A DNA stretch of 64,000 bases from Gracilariopsis chorda (GCA_003194525.1 NBIV01000254.1:50164-114163), one strand, 5' to 3'; positions 10,545-23,022 are shown, numbered from the stretch's first letter. Notes: generated from the sequence alone by a model not told the origin. Made by a program: numbers and translations.

Positions 10545-12950
10545 CAAGGATTACTTTGCTACACTGGGGTTATTAGCAAGTTTCTATTCAGAAGTAGGAC
10601 AGCGAAAAGACTGCGTGTGGATGTCACCAAGGATCATATAAATTTCAATGAATGCTATTGGGCTTTCCAGTTCACCTGCTAAGTTTCAAAACGCCAGAGA
10701 AATTGTATTGACAAGGTTCAAATGGAGATTCGTATTGGTGTATCTAGATAATATACTCGTGTTTTACAACACCCTGCATAATGACATAACCCATGCGCGG
10801 AACGTCATGCGTTTTTGAAGAGATTCCGTAATTACTCTAAACTTCTAGAAGTGTAAAATATATGCGGAATAGTTCAAGTATCTTGAAAATACAATGCGCT
10901 CCAGACAGCTCTCGAGAGACGAGGTGAGAGGTACGTCGCTGAAGGAAGAACTCGAAACATCCGACTACGCAGACGAAACTTCAATCATGTCTCGGGCTTT
11001 GTAATTTATATCGTCGTTTTGTCCCGAACTTTGCGGAGCCTGCAATTCCTCTGAGTGCCCTCCTAAGATAGAGATAACTAGTTACACTGGAACCATTTTA
11101 GCAAACCGAAAGCGTCTGCCTTCAAGGACATCATCAACGCCCTAACGTCTCCGCCTATCGTACTGCTCTCAAGTTTTGGTCTACTTTATGAACTGGATAC
11201 AGACGCCACCGATAACCGGATTTATTGTCCCATATTTCAAGTGACCGAAGACAATGAATGATACCTAATCAAATAATTGCCTTTTATATTTAATGTGACC
11301 GAATGTTACATCTCGGATTCTGAGAAGCAGTGCCTCGCCGTCGTACGGGCGATTACCACTGTTAGGCCATAGTTCATGGGAGCTCAATTTGAAGAATATG
11401 CGAAGCACTTCTGTGTTTTTTGGCTCGTTGAGTGAGCTGGTCTTTCGACGACCCTCATGCATTGGCACCTCTGCCTCTCGGAATTAGATTTCGATTTACT
11501 CTACAAAAGAAGGGAACGCTTAAGACGGAAGCAGACGATTTATCCCGCATGTGAACCACTGCTGATGCATAACCCGTCGAAGATCTCGATGTACTGGTTT
11601 CGTGGTTGAAAATGATGCAAGGAGTACCTAGGATGTTTCAGACCATATGTGTGATGCTGTTCTCGCTTCTGAGTCTTCAGAACCCCGAGGGAAGGTTCTT
11701 TTACGCTCATTGCTCCCAAAGACTTGATTTAGAAAAAGCAATATGACCAGTTGTGTACACAGATTCGTGCTTGCCTAAATGGAGTATATGACTTAAGAAT
11801 CTGGGCAGAGGATCAGAGATATCTTCTACCGTTGTTTAGTTCTCCTCCCCCAATTGTGGTGGCCTATTTGGTACAGCAAAGAGAGATCCACCTCTCTCAT
11901 TACCTGAACATTGAAGCACATCCATGAAATATATAGAGTTATACCTCTATCAGAAGCAATTTGATATGCCCGACATGGCGTTCCATTGCTATGCACTTCA
12001 CCTTTCCTGTGTGTAATGGGCTAAGAACAAAGTGATCATACGGGAATATTACATAAAATTAACGCTGCTCCGAGCTTACGCTACGCTAGAATTTGTCGCC
12101 ACCGATATGGTGGACGAGTGGCTGCGAACGCCCCGCGAAAACCACTATTTCATTGTGGGAATGAAACGGTTTTCTGTATTCCCACAAATTTTCCCGCCAA
12201 AACGGATTACATCCGTAACGGTGGCACAGGACTTTGTCACCCACCGAGTATTCAATTATGTTCCACCAGTCAATTTACTATCCTGCTATGGTCCCCAATG
12301 TACGTCCAATTTCTTTGAAGATGTTAGTCGTAATACTGATGGTAGACATATGTTTTTCAGTACATATCAACCGCAGAGTAATGGAAAATTGGAGCGATTT
12401 ATCCGTACGATGCTTAACGCATTAGGCTCTTATGCTGCAGATAATCCAAAGGATTAGGAGCTTTGTTCTGGTGGGGCTACGTATGCATGCAATACCCCGC
12501 TACATCAAGTTACGTCGCTCTCATCTATTCAATTGGTGTTGTCGCGAAGTCCGCCCTCGGGGGGCTATCGAAGCTGAACTGACGATGTCGGAGCTCACTA
12601 CAACGAGGCTACACCGGACCAGCTGGAGGCACGGTGTAAAAAATATGTTACCGTTTGCACCGAAAGCTATGGGCGAAGCTCAACTTTCGTGAAGCGTTAC
12701 TCTGACGTCAAGTTGCGTCAAACGCTACCGCCGGAAAACACAAATGACTTTGTTTTCCTTCGTAAGGAGTACCATAATACGACAAAGAAAGGGCGTCATA
12801 ACGTTTCTTTAATCGTGAGCAGACACTAACGTGTGATATCTACTACAAACGACACAGTGGTATCGGACACCGACCAACAACACGAGCGGGTTCCAGTCGA
12901 TCGCATTACAATGTTTCCTAACCCTCTCCAAAACTCTTGGTACCGGGAAT
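10545..12950 (+). pseudogene. Gypsy element A: decayed RT, RNase H and integrase
   Basis: Read across frames, this follows B's pol in order. A WGY and QV segment occurs at about 10565. The RT block around 10690-10780 has RFKWRFVLVYLDNILVF against B's RFKWRSCLVYLDDIIIF, so the YLDD box is YLDN. NLYRRFVPNF is near 11010. RNase H remnants end near 11550 with the DDLSRM motif. HLSHYLNIEAH around 11895 is the integrase zinc-binding start. The integrase core lies at 12032-12457 (LEFVATDM, then YQPQSNGKLERFIRTMLNALGSYAADNPKD). The C-terminal linker includes NDFVFLRKEYHNT near 12750. Many stops and frameshifts make it non-functional. Confidence 0.8.
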
Positions 12951-15779
12951 ACCTTCAAAGGCATACTGGACTCATAAGATCAGTTCGAGGTTGATTCTCC
13001 ATCGTGCCTTCCCATCCTACCGCACTCAGATTGGAATTTATCGAGCCTATCGAGGGAATTAGACGTCCTTCTTCACCACGAATGCCCAAATACTCCAACT
13101 CCCTCAACTAAAATAAACCCCTTAACCCATCTTATTAGTTTCATAGCTACGTCATAAGAAGGAGCGGGAGCTTCAATCGCTGTCGACCTACCGGCGTTGC
13201 TCGTAGAAGCAGTTACAAAGTACCAGCGCTTTAATCGCAACTTGCTAGTTGTAGACGTTGGACCTCTCAGGAAATATGGGAGCCTGGTTAGGAAAAGTCC
13301 ATAAAGGGAAGACACCACTGTAAAATTGTCTGGCCGTTTGGCTCTCCCGTCGGGAATGGAACATCGCAATGGCAATACCACGCAAACCGTTGGTGCTGTG
13401 ATCAATGGCTAAGAGCGCCTAATGTTTGCTGACCATGACTTGAGTTATCCTGATGAGGACAAAGACCAGGACCCGGTGCACAACACGTGTTGATGTTTGT
13501 AATCTCAGCATAGCGGGAAGAATAGGGCTCTCGTGGAAAATCTAGAGGGGATATGAAGCTGAATCGTGCGCCACGACGTTTGAGAAGCATGAGCACACGT
13601 TCGTCACATGGCGCAGAACCCATATATGCATGTGGACGTAACACACTTGTAGCGTCACTTGGACACTGTGTTGCTGCAGTAACTTAAATTGTAACCGTGT
13701 ACACGACAACCAGTGACACCCATCTGTAAGGGTTAAACTGAAGTGATACCGGCACTCTGGGCGTCTAACGGCGATGGGCATCCAATGAAGATGCAGGACA
13801 CACGAACCGTAGCCGGGTCGATCTGCCTCCATGCTCAGAGAGTGTAGACCAGTTTCTGTTCTCCAAGTGGTAGTCCCGTCCTCGCAAAAGTTTAAAGAGG
13901 TTCTTGCTCCAAATCGTCATGGAAAACGAGTCCCGTCGATTGAATCGTTGGAATGATCCTGGCCCGAATGCGTTTTCCGAATGCTTGAACACAAGAAACC
14001 ATTACACCCAAAAGAGTTGTAGTCCACAAAATCTCCCGCAATTGGATAGCGACGGGGAGATCCGTTGCGAGGACTTTCTGGGCCTTGACCTCTGTTATCG
14101 CACGGAACTTAATGCCAGTTGACTTCATCAACTACATCTGAGATGTACATGGCCTCATCCACGTTGTCTTGGAGACCCAATGCAACTGACAGGATGAGAT
14201 GTTTGATGATGGTCCGAACCCTTGGCGGTAAGAACCAAAGACGGTAGCTGTGCTTGCCTTCCCAGTGGAAGAAAACCGCCACGCCGGTAGTCTACTCTGC
14301 GGTAACAAGACACCAGTGATATGAATTTGGATCAACAGAAGTGAAGTAAATTATGTAAGTCAAACACAGATGCAGTTCTAGGAAACGCAACTAGGGTACC
14401 TCAACATGACTCCAGCACTATGGTAACGCTGCAAAGCGACGCCTGAATGTTTGATAGAGATACATTTCGGTTTCCATATGGGTGTATGGAATCCCATGCC
14501 CGTGTTGGGAACTTGCCTTGCGCTCAAACCGAATTTTCTCGGATAAGGCCGCTTGCGTTTCTCAGCGTCGGATGTAGCCGTTCGTTCAATAAGTGGGAAA
14601 GCACGGAAATGTTTTGATAGTGCCGCATTTTAAAGCTCAAATCTTCGCAAGGTCTGCCTCGAATCTTTTCAAATAAGAGTACTGAGATGAACAGAACTGC
14701 CAATCATATGCTGTAAAGCATGAAGTTTCTCCAACATGAAACGCAGCGTGTAGTCACGCTTCACTAACACACTTAAATAAGCCAGAATCCACAACTCGAA
14801 AATTCGGCAAGAAGTAGGTCCGCTTTTGACAAATGAGAGTAGACAATTGACTAGTGCAAAACTGCAAATAAAATGAGTCCCTGATTCTAGCCGTTAAATG
14901 CAGGTTTTCTTTTTACACGCACGATATCAACCGCTGCTAACTACTGTATCATGGCTTCTCAATGCTTTCAAATAGACATATTACGAGAGAAGTGGCACTC
15001 AGGTAGTACCAAAATATCGTATGTTGTGCAGAACACTTAAGAGAAGTGACGTTTGATTCATTATTATCCTGAAATATTCGAATATCCTATAAAGCGATGC
15101 TATAAGGCTTTCTAATAATCTTTCAACTGTCGGGAAAATATCCTTGATCACCATAAGATGTGTTGTCCACGTTTTTGCACTTCATATTGATAAAGTGATT
15201 ATCCAAATACGACTTAAAAGAGGTCAGCATTGTAGTACAGTGAGTACTATGCATGCTCGTAAAGATGGGCTCTCACGGAAGATTCCTAACGGAGTACTCG
15301 TATTTTATAACTGGAGCCACCTGTCACACCACTCCAGAGGAATCGTTCCAGCGGACTATAATTCTACTAGGTAGAATATCCTAACTTAAATTTTTGTAGG
15401 GTAGAGTAGAAAGTTTCCGTCGAGGTCAGCTCGCGGCACTGTATAGAGTGCGCCGCTGGAAGCTCTTACTCCGGGGCAGTAAACCAAACACCCTGGAGGC
15501 TTGTTCTACTTCGTCTGGTTCAACCTCATGATACTCACCTTCAGGTACACACGTACGTCACGCTCTAGGTGTGGTTTCTAAGCCGCTGATACCCAGTGCT
15601 TCCTATAGCAGCGTCTGTAAAATTATCGTCCGCCCAGTGAACCCGCTCTCCGCTTGGTGCTTCCGGATCTCCTTTCAGGATTCCACCGGTCGTCGCTCCT
15701 ATATTAGAGAGACCATCTACTACTGAAACCCATCTGTTAGGCTCAATCTAAATGTTCTATTTGACGGACGTCGTGCTCA
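12951..15779. other. 2.8 kb without an assignable gene
   Basis: Short ORFs (60-110 codons) appear on both strands, with no domain I recognise. The 3' LTR of Gypsy A would be expected here. A few hairpin-like stretches (for example around 14470-14500) have the right texture, but no copy of another LTR in the window aligns convincingly. Confidence 0.35.
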
Positions 15780-16300
15780 CCACTGGCTGTAACACAAGCA
15801 TCGCCGTCTCATCTCTCCACTACATATATTTACAAGTGGATGAGGCCGTGATTGTTGATTGAAAGGAGGCGTTGCGCCGGTAAACAAGACTACATGCCCT
15901 CTTCAGCCCGTGAAAAAACCTCTCTTGGAGCAACGCCTCCCTCCTATCTAGAAACTTCACCAGCAGCAGGAGCAGCAGTGGCAGCAGCAGCAGAGCAGCA
16001 AAGTTCAAAGCTCATTGGCTGCTGCTGCATGTTGACTGCTTCTGCTGTTCAGTGGCTGGCAATACACTACTGCTACCAATCTCGCTGCACATTGGTTGGC
16101 ATTGCAGTCATTTTGGTGGTGCCAGCCCATTACACTCTATTTTACTTTACATACGAAATGGCAGTGCCAGCCACTCACAAACGTGCGAGCACTCAATTTC
16201 AAGTCGATTCTACAATCATTCTCGGCGCCGTGGCCCTTATTAGTTTGCAGGCCGTTTGCGACAGATAGCGAGCAGAATAGGCTTGTAGATCCCCCGGCAT
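15780..16300 (+). repeat. Palindrome-rich repeat unit, copy 1 (truncated by Gypsy B)
   Basis: The unit has a GGAGGCGTTGC arm and a matching GCAACGCCTCC arm about 75 bases later, then a CAG/GCAGCAG run, a TGGCTGGC / GCCAGCC-type inverted repeat, and a GGCGCCGTGGCCC stretch ending in GATCCCCC. The same order occurs at 26140-26640, 26640-27150 and 50265-50720. The GATCCCCC end continues, after the Gypsy B insertion, as CACACTAATTCAGCGGCG at 26131. B therefore landed inside a tandem array of these units. The 138-codon ORF at 15852 follows the CAG run and is not supported as a gene. Confidence 0.7.
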
Positions 16301-17125
16301 TGTGGTGCAATGCCCCAAAGGGGAAAAACACCAAAAGACGTTCGGGATCTTCCTCTCACGAGGTGAACCCAATGGGGTAGAGCCCTCCCAGAGGTGTCAC
16401 GGCGAAGCCGGTTTGTAAGACCAGAGACACCTGTCGCGACTCGCGCAGGGAGGTGAAGGCGAAGAATCGGTATCCGCGTGAGCGGGGTGTGGTCCTCACT
16501 AGAGGTATGTTTCCACGTAAGTGGGGGTGTGTGAGCGGATGCGCACACGAGGGCCGCGGATAGCGGGAGGTGCTACCCTAAAAAGGGGAAAAAGGAAGGG
16601 CGAAGAGGAGGAAGAGAGGGCGAAGTGAGTCGCGAGAGCGACGGGGACGAACGGCGATGCCGGTAACAATATCCCTATACAGGGCGAAACACCAATGCAA
16701 TTGGAACAATTATACTCCCAGTGATGGGTCCCTTTAGATGTGCAAGGGGGTTAGATGTCCCGTGGTTTACGGCGTTTCCCTCCAAGGAGGAGTAGAGTAC
16801 GCGCGCAAGCGGCAACAACTAGAGCCAATTCCCCAGGTTGGGGTCCCTTGTTGGGGAAGGTTTACTGGTGCGACGGCAGTGCGCCGTCGCACTAAGTACT
16901 AGCTTCCCAGAAATGGGTGTGAAAATAATAAATATTATTAACTAAAATACTCCACATTTCGTGGCAACATCCACTACTGTGGCCAACCGCCAATTGACCC
17001 AAAACCATGTCCCACGTGTCCATATCCACCATAGTGGGGCGTAATTCATATACACACTACACAACCGATAATATCGGGAAAGCGTTCAAGTACCCAGAAT
17101 CCCTGCCTGAGGGCGTTGCACTTCA
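16301..17125 (-). repeat. 3' LTR of Gypsy B, packed with mini-hairpins
   Basis: The LTR reads TGTGGTGCAATGCCCC to GGGCGTTGCACTTCA on the plus strand; the ends are inverted copies and begin and end TG/CA in element sense. I count more than 20 short hairpins. Examples: CCTC-TCAC-GAGG (16352), CGGC-GAA-GCCG (16400), CCGC-GTGA-GCGG (16474), CCAC-GTAA-GTGG (16513), GTCGC-GAGA-GCGAC (16629), CCCT-ATAC-AGGG (16673), CCCA-GTGA-TGGG (16717), and a 10-bp stem GTGCGACGGC near 16870. Several loops fit GNRA. Confidence 0.92.
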
Positions 17126-17136
17126 TATCCCCCCCT
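17126..17136 (-). other. Polypurine tract of Gypsy B
   Basis: In element sense AGGGGGGGATA directly precedes the 3' LTR. A purine run at this site is the expected primer for plus-strand DNA synthesis. Element C has the equivalent run next to 59213. Confidence 0.8.
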
Positions 17137-17180
17137 AAGACGGGAAAACGACCGCGGACGCGGAGGGTTCCCAGACGAAA

Positions 17181-17276
17181 ATGGGTGATAAAAGCGCGTG
17201 CGCCGTCTCCGGTTCTCCGGTAATTTCCTCTGCATCAGAGTCACTAGCCTCTGATACCGCAGCCGTTGTTTCCTAG
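17181..17276 (+). pseudogene. Remnant of the antisense ORF in Gypsy B
   Basis: ATG at 17181 opens a 31-codon frame beginning MGDKS and including VSGSPV, matching the first residues of the 550-codon antisense ORF of element C (59269). It ends at TAG 17274-17276. The following bases (TTCTTTCCTGGCATAGCC) match C only near 61085-61100. B therefore lacks about 1.7 kb that in C holds nearly all of this ORF. The short frame itself is unlikely to be functional. Confidence 0.7.
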
Positions 17277-17443
17277 TTCTTCTTTCCTGGCATAGCCAGC
17301 AGTGTAGAATAGTGTTGTGGGGAGCTAGCTGCTCCCTTGAATAAACTTTCCCGTTTAGAACGGTGATTCTCGTTTGAGTTCCCCGTCTTCGACGGACCTT
17401 GCCTTGTTATCCTTTCCTATCGCCCTCTGTTCGCGCGGCAACA

Positions 17444-18214
17444 TTACCCAACTTGGGCATTTACCAGCGTGGCTGGAGCTGCAGTTCCCGTTTGACGGTG
17501 GTATCGCAGGACCTGCGACCGTGGGAGGTGTTCAATTGGCTCCCACGTATCCCCACTGGGGTCGTACCCGTACCAGTGGACGCGGTATTGTAGAATACCA
17601 TCCTGGTCCCAGGTGTGTCCGACAAGTCGGTCTACTACGAACTCTCGTTCGTAGACCTGCCGGCCGTGCCGGGTGGTGGTTGCACTTCCTTGCAGGGGCT
17701 GCCCGCTGTGCGGTATAATGTCCCTTAGCAGGGTGTTCGGCGATAACTCCGGCGTTGCCATGCGCTGTGATAGCGGCCGCTGCTCATGCGGGAAGATATC
17801 CCTCAAGAGGGTGTGTGGTGCCACGGTTTTCACCGTTAAGTCATTCCCCGTTGGGGCAGGTTCATTTCCTCTTTCGCGGTATTGCGGGCGAACCGCCAGT
17901 CGGCGGGGGACTTGGGCTCCACCTTCGCGGTTCAGCTCACGAAACGCGAGTTTGCGGGAAGATGACCGCTCCCGCGGGATCGGCATTTCCACAATCCCCT
18001 GGGGGGTCCTTTGCGACACGGTGATTGGGTGGCAAACCGCCTCCCTGCCAGGCGCACGAGCGCTCCGCACCATACGTTCCGGCGATGCCGTAGTGTCCCC
18101 GGCTACTGACGGGTTGCCTGGGGCTAACTCCGGTACACCGGTATTTTGGTCAAAATTCCCCTTCGGGGGGTGCCGGGCAGGTGCCGATGATACCCTTTTC
18201 AGGGGAGTTGCCAC
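17444..18214 (-). CDS. Gypsy B: C-terminal chromodomain ORF
   Basis: The 256-codon frame ends in a clear chromodomain in the last 80 residues: YEREFVVDRLVGH, then LQYRVHWYGYDPSGDTWEP and IEHL. Such domains, fused after the integrase in Gypsy chromoviruses, guide insertion by binding chromatin marks. The N-terminal 170 residues are Pro/Arg/Ser-rich linker shared with C. C has a longer open version (61251-62591); here a one-base deletion near 18440-18460 truncates it upstream. The frame differs from that of the integrase in both copies, so it is either a separate ORF or reached by frameshifting. Confidence 0.8.
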   Translation of the reverse strand: MATPLKRVSSAPARHPPKGNFDQNTGVPELAPGNPSVAGDTTASPERMVRSARAPGREAVCHPITVSQRTPQGIVEMPIPRERSSSRKLAFRELNREGGAQVPRRLAVRPQYRERGNEPAPTGNDLTVKTVAPHTLLRDIFPHEQRPLSQRMATPELSPNTLLRDIIPHSGQPLQGSATTTRHGRQVYEREFVVDRLVGHTWDQDGILQYRVHWYGYDPSGDTWEPIEHLPRSQVLRYHRQTGTAAPATLVNAQVG

Positions 18215-18517
18215 TAAGCGCGGTGCACCATCTCCATGAGGAGGAGCAGCGTCCGGTACGACCGGTTTCGAGCGTGCGATGGCGCGCGTTTTTCCTTAGT
18301 TCCTCGGTTCTTCGCCGCAGCGATGCGGGGGTTGGCGCAAATTATTCCCCGTAGCGGGGGCTTCGATTCCGTCAACAATGGGAGGCGTTTCCGATGCTTG
18401 CGAGCCAGGGCTTAAAGCTTCAACTGCGGCTTGGCTGCCTTTTTCCCCAAGAGGGGTGTGGGTATTTCCCTGTGAGGCCGGCGTATCTGGGCGCCCCTTC
18501 TCCGCAAGGCTCGGGTC

Positions 18518-21500
18518 TTATCGACCTGATTGAACCGCTTCCGCGGGGACTTCCGCCAACGGCGGCTTCGAGGCATCGGGCGATTGCCTTTCCGCTGCTG
18601 CGGTATTGGAGTGAGGCTTCTCGTTTTCCCATGACAAACGGTGTATTTGCCGCTTTTGCGGGGCCTGCGCGTCTGGTTCCTGTTGCACAGCACTGCCCGG
18701 GAACGGGGGATTAGTGTCGCGTGACATACTCCGTGCTCCAAGGTCAGTGTTCCGTATTTTACGGTGTGTTTCCCGTTGCGACGGTGATATCGTTCCTCGA
18801 AAACGAGTGTTCTCCTCCCCCTCCTTAGACGGAGCGGCGGGATAAGGGATAACATTCCCCGCCTGGCGGGTATAGATGCGCGCCAGTGGGGCAGACGTGG
18901 TAGGGGCGGGCGCTGAGGGGCCCGAATTACCCGGCTGAGCCGGTGAGTCCGACAGAGTCGGTAGGTCTGAGAGTCCCCGGCTGGGGTGTGGTAGTACCGT
19001 AGGTCTAGTACTCCCGGATGGTTCCAGTGTTGCAGAGTCCGTAGAAACGGGGTTGCCTGGATCCAGGACTACCTCTGACGAGGGAGGAGGGGCAAGGACA
19101 ACACGATCACGGGAAATCCGTTCGTGCGTGTCGCCCATCTCTACCACGACAGTGTCGGTGTTAACAGAGATGACCTTGAAGGGTCCATCCGCCACAGGCG
19201 AGAGTTTGTGACGCTTCTCTCGTTCCGGGTTGTAGTAATCCTTCCTGATGAAGACGTAGTTATTTGCCCGAATCGGGGGGGTCTTTCCTCGCAAGCGAGC
19301 GTCAAAATTCCGCTTGTAAGCGGCTTGGGCGCGTGCCATAGACTTCCGCGCAGCAGGGACCAGCTTGGAAAGCCATTGCTTCCATTGCTGCCGGTAGATA
19401 CCCACAGATGGGAAATTGTCCAAGGTAGCTTGGGGTTCCAGCGCCACAGGCGGGGGTGTTCTAGATAGAACCAACTCGAATGGCGAAACTCCGGTAGTCC
19501 GGTGTACCTGCATATTGCACGCGTAGGTTATCGCATCAGCGTAGAGATCCCAATTCTTTGGGTGGTCAGCGACGTAGGAACGTAACGCCGCGAGTAACGT
19601 CCGGTTAAACCGTTCAACTTGCCCATTACACTGGGGGTGGTAGGTAGTCGTGAACAAGTTCTTGACATCCAGGATGCGACAAACATCCTGGAAGAACTTG
19701 CTCACGAACTGTTTCCCGTTATCGGAGAGCACCTCCACAGGGGGACCGTAGACAAAAATCCAGTGCGTCACCAGAGCCTGGGCCACCGTGAGAGCGGTTA
19801 TCCTCCGAAGAGGGACAGTCCGTACCAGCTTAGAAAAGCGGTCGGTGATGACAAGTAGAAACTTGTTTCCACGTTTTGTGGTGAGTAGTGGTCCGAGAAG
19901 ATCAATTGCGATAAACTCGAGTGGCGCCCTTGCGGGGAATAGTTTCATCTTCTTCGCATTTTTGGCGAGTTTGACGCGATTCTTCGCGCATTCGCTACAA
20001 AACCGCACAGTTGCGTAGCAATCCACCGCCATTGCGGACCAATAGAAATCCCTTCGCAGGGTTAGGTAGAGTTTCCTCCCACCTGGGTGACCTCCAATGG
20101 GGGCATAGTGTGATAAATGTAACACCCGCGATTGCAGGGAATGTGGTACCACAATCTGTGGGCGGGCTTCGACCTTTCTTACGAGGTAGCCTTTGTGGTT
20201 TACCCCGAAAGGGAGATCTTCACCACTGTTGATACGGGCACGAATTCTCGTACAGAATGGGTCGCCAAATTGTTCTCGGATCATTTCTTCCGGTGATACC
20301 GGTACAAAGTTTCCCGGTAACGGGTTCTCAGATTCATCTCGCGATGCGAGTAGTTCGTCAAAATCAGCATCCTCGTCCCAGGTTTCTGGCCCAGCCTCGA
20401 CGGCATATTCCGGATCATCCGGGTCTATAGCCATGAAGCATGGGACTTCATCATCCTCCGTTGGGAGTGCTTCCCCATTTGTGGGTAACCGCGACAAAGT
20501 GTCGGCCTGGGTGTTCTGCGCACCCTTTTTATAAATGACTTGAAAGTCATATTCCGCGAGGCGGAGTCTCCAGCGCATGAGGCGTCCCGACGGGTCGGAG
20601 ATATTCATCAACCACCTTAATGAGGAATGATCCGTGTACACGGTGAAGTGAATTCCCATAAGGTAGGGGCGCAGAGTGGTCATCGCCCATACGACGGCGA
20701 GGCACTCTTTCTCCGATACGGATTAGTTCCGCTCATGAACATTGAGCGAGCGCGACCAATAACCAATTGGATGTCGTTCCCCCTCGGGGTAGGTTTGAAA
20801 AAGAGCACACTCGACTTGGTAGTCGCTCGAGTCCGTATCTACGGAGTATGGCAACCCAAGTTTTGGGAGATTTAGGATTGGTGCTGATGTGACAGCCTCC
20901 TTTAAGGAGTTGAAGGCTTCCGATTGCTCGGGGGTAAATGTTCCCAGTTTTGGGGGGTTCCCCTTTCGCAACAACGCGTTCAGGGGCGCCGCAGTATCCA
21001 AAAAGTTCGGGATAAACCGTCGATAGACGTTGACCAGCCCCAGAAAGGAGCGCAGTTCCGTTTGAGTACGGGGTTCTTTCGCCTCAACGAGGGATTTGAC
21101 TCGAGCTTTCTCGATCGCTAACCGTCCAGGACGGATAATGTGACCCAGATACTTCACAGTATCTGTGAAAAACTCGCATTTCCTCAACTTGAGGGTAATT
21201 CCCGCATCGCGGAGTACGGTCAGCACGTCTCGGACGTGAGTGAGATGGTCGTCCAACGAGTTGGAGAAGATGATAATATCGTCAAGGTAGACCAAACAAC
21301 TCCGCCACTTAAAGCGGTTGAGTAGAATATCTACTGCACGCTGAAAGGTGGCGGGGGCATTGGTTAACCCAAATGGCATCCGCTTGAAGCGGTACGTTCC
21401 TGCATGGGAGGTGAATGCGGTTTTGTCGCCATCCTCCTGTCTGACAGGTACTTGCCAATATCCCCAATTGGCATCAAGGGCCGTGAACACGGTGGCGTCT

Positions 21501-23005
21501 CCAAGGGAGTCAATGCACTCGTCCATACGAGGGATGGGGTACGTGTCCCTAACAGTCACGGCATTGAGCCGGCGGTAGTCGACACAGAACCTCCAGGTTC
21601 CGTCGGCCTTTAAAGCCAGTACAACTGGGCATGCCCAGTGTGATTGAGCGGGCTAAATCACACCTGCGCGGAGCATCTTGTCCACTTGGGACTGCTCCTC
21701 TTCCCGAGCTTTCGGACCTGCCCTGTAAGGGGGTTGTGCACCCGGTCGCGCACCGGGGATTAAATCGATCCGGTGTTCCGTTGCATTAATCTCGCCAAGC
21801 GATCCATCCCACATTGTGGTGAATTCCCGTAACATAGTACGGAGTTTGTCGCGGTGCGACTCTGGCACGTGGCTGAAGTCCAGCGCTTCAAGTGCTTTTT
21901 CCGGATCAATCCGTTCGTTGCTCGATGGAGCATTGTCCTGTGGAACAGGTGTGATTCGCAATTCCGAGTTACTCGGTATGTTCGACGCTGAAGTAGCGGT
22001 TTCCTCCCCCTCCTTAGACTTGACGTCTTCGGACGGCGGGGCGAACTCCTCAGATGAGGTGGTAACTCCGAGTACATCGGCGGCTGTCATCTTTGTTGGC
22101 AGCATTCCCATAGGATGGGGGGTTACACTCCCAATTACTTGGTGTTTGACCAGATACTAGGGGTGTTTGCCAAGGTTGGCAACCAATATCCGGAAAGGAA
22201 CATCCGGGGAAATGGAGACAGTTCCATTAGTCAGCGCCAGCTGGGATTTCTCGTACAACGAGGCGAGGGGTTGTATAACCCGAAGACCGTGTTGACGGGA
22301 ATTTACCTGCACCCAGACTTGGGACTCAGCCGGTATAGAAACCGAGGCAGCGACGCGGAGCTTGGTGGACTCGCGGGACGCGGGCGGTGGTTCCTGCGCA
22401 GCAGGGAGCGGAACTTGTTTCCGAGAGGACCGCTTTAGCGGGCGGCGAACAATCGGAACCGACGAACCGTCATCAAGTTCTACACCCCTGAGGCGGGGCC
22501 TGATTGCGTCGAAAAATCTGTCGCAGTAATCACATCCCAGTATGACTGGTGCTGCCAATGAACGGCAAACGATGAAGTCCAACTTCACCACAGAGGTACC
22601 AAGTCTCACGACGAGGTGCACTGTGCCCACCGTTTGTAACGGATTGTTGTTCGCATCCGAAATGTCGGGGACCGCGTCAGAGCGGATACGCGACCGCACA
22701 AGCGGGGGTAACAATGATTCCACGACAAAGTTGGGGCCTGCACCTGTATCCAGGACGGTGAGAAACCTCACCATAAACTGGGGGTCAAGGCCAAGGTCGG
22801 CATAGACCTTATAATTGCGCTTGGCCAAGACCAAGACTCTACCGGGAATCCGGGGATTTTTACTCCGTATCCACGGGCGACGCAACACACCGAGGTGCGC
22901 AGAGTCCGCGTCAGCGGTGTCTTTCCTCGAGAGGACTTTCACCGGGGAGCGAGGCGAGGACGCCTCGGGCGCCAACAGCCTCGTTTTTGAGGACGCCTCT
23001 CCCAA
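18518..23005 (-). pseudogene. Gypsy B pol: protease, RT, RNase H, integrase (three in-frame stops)
   Basis: One reading frame covers the whole segment, broken only by TAG 22157-22159, TAG 21653-21655 and TAA 20723-20725. Order: retropepsin with FLTVLDTGAG; RT with FCVDYRRLN, MPFGLTNAPATFQ and the catalytic YLDD; the tether YRRFIPNFL; RNase H with a TDSSDY Asp, a KEC Glu and TDHSSLRWL; integrase zinc finger (HYAPIGGH, CSEC); and a D,D35E core (IAIDLLGP, LSDNGKQF, then 35 residues to the Glu of QVERFNRT). A GPY-like segment (SPVADGPFKV) follows, then a long Pro-rich tail. The TAA replaces the Tyr codon usual in NYSVSEKE. The stop at 21653 replaces the residue before PAQSHW. It is inactive but barely decayed. 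Confidence 0.92.
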
Positions 23006-23022
23006 AGGGGAGACTCCCTCAG

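Noticed and set aside
15852-16268. 138-codon ORF with Ala-rich hydrophobic stretch as a membrane protein
   Set aside because: It is a translation of the CAG-containing palindrome-rich repeat unit, and other copies do not preserve the frame.
17673-18239. 188-codon plus-strand ORF and similar frames opposite the Gypsy B and C chromodomain ORFs
   Set aside because: Antisense to the chromodomain/linker frame; amino acid content follows the hairpins. It is not the counterpart of the 59269-60921 ORF.
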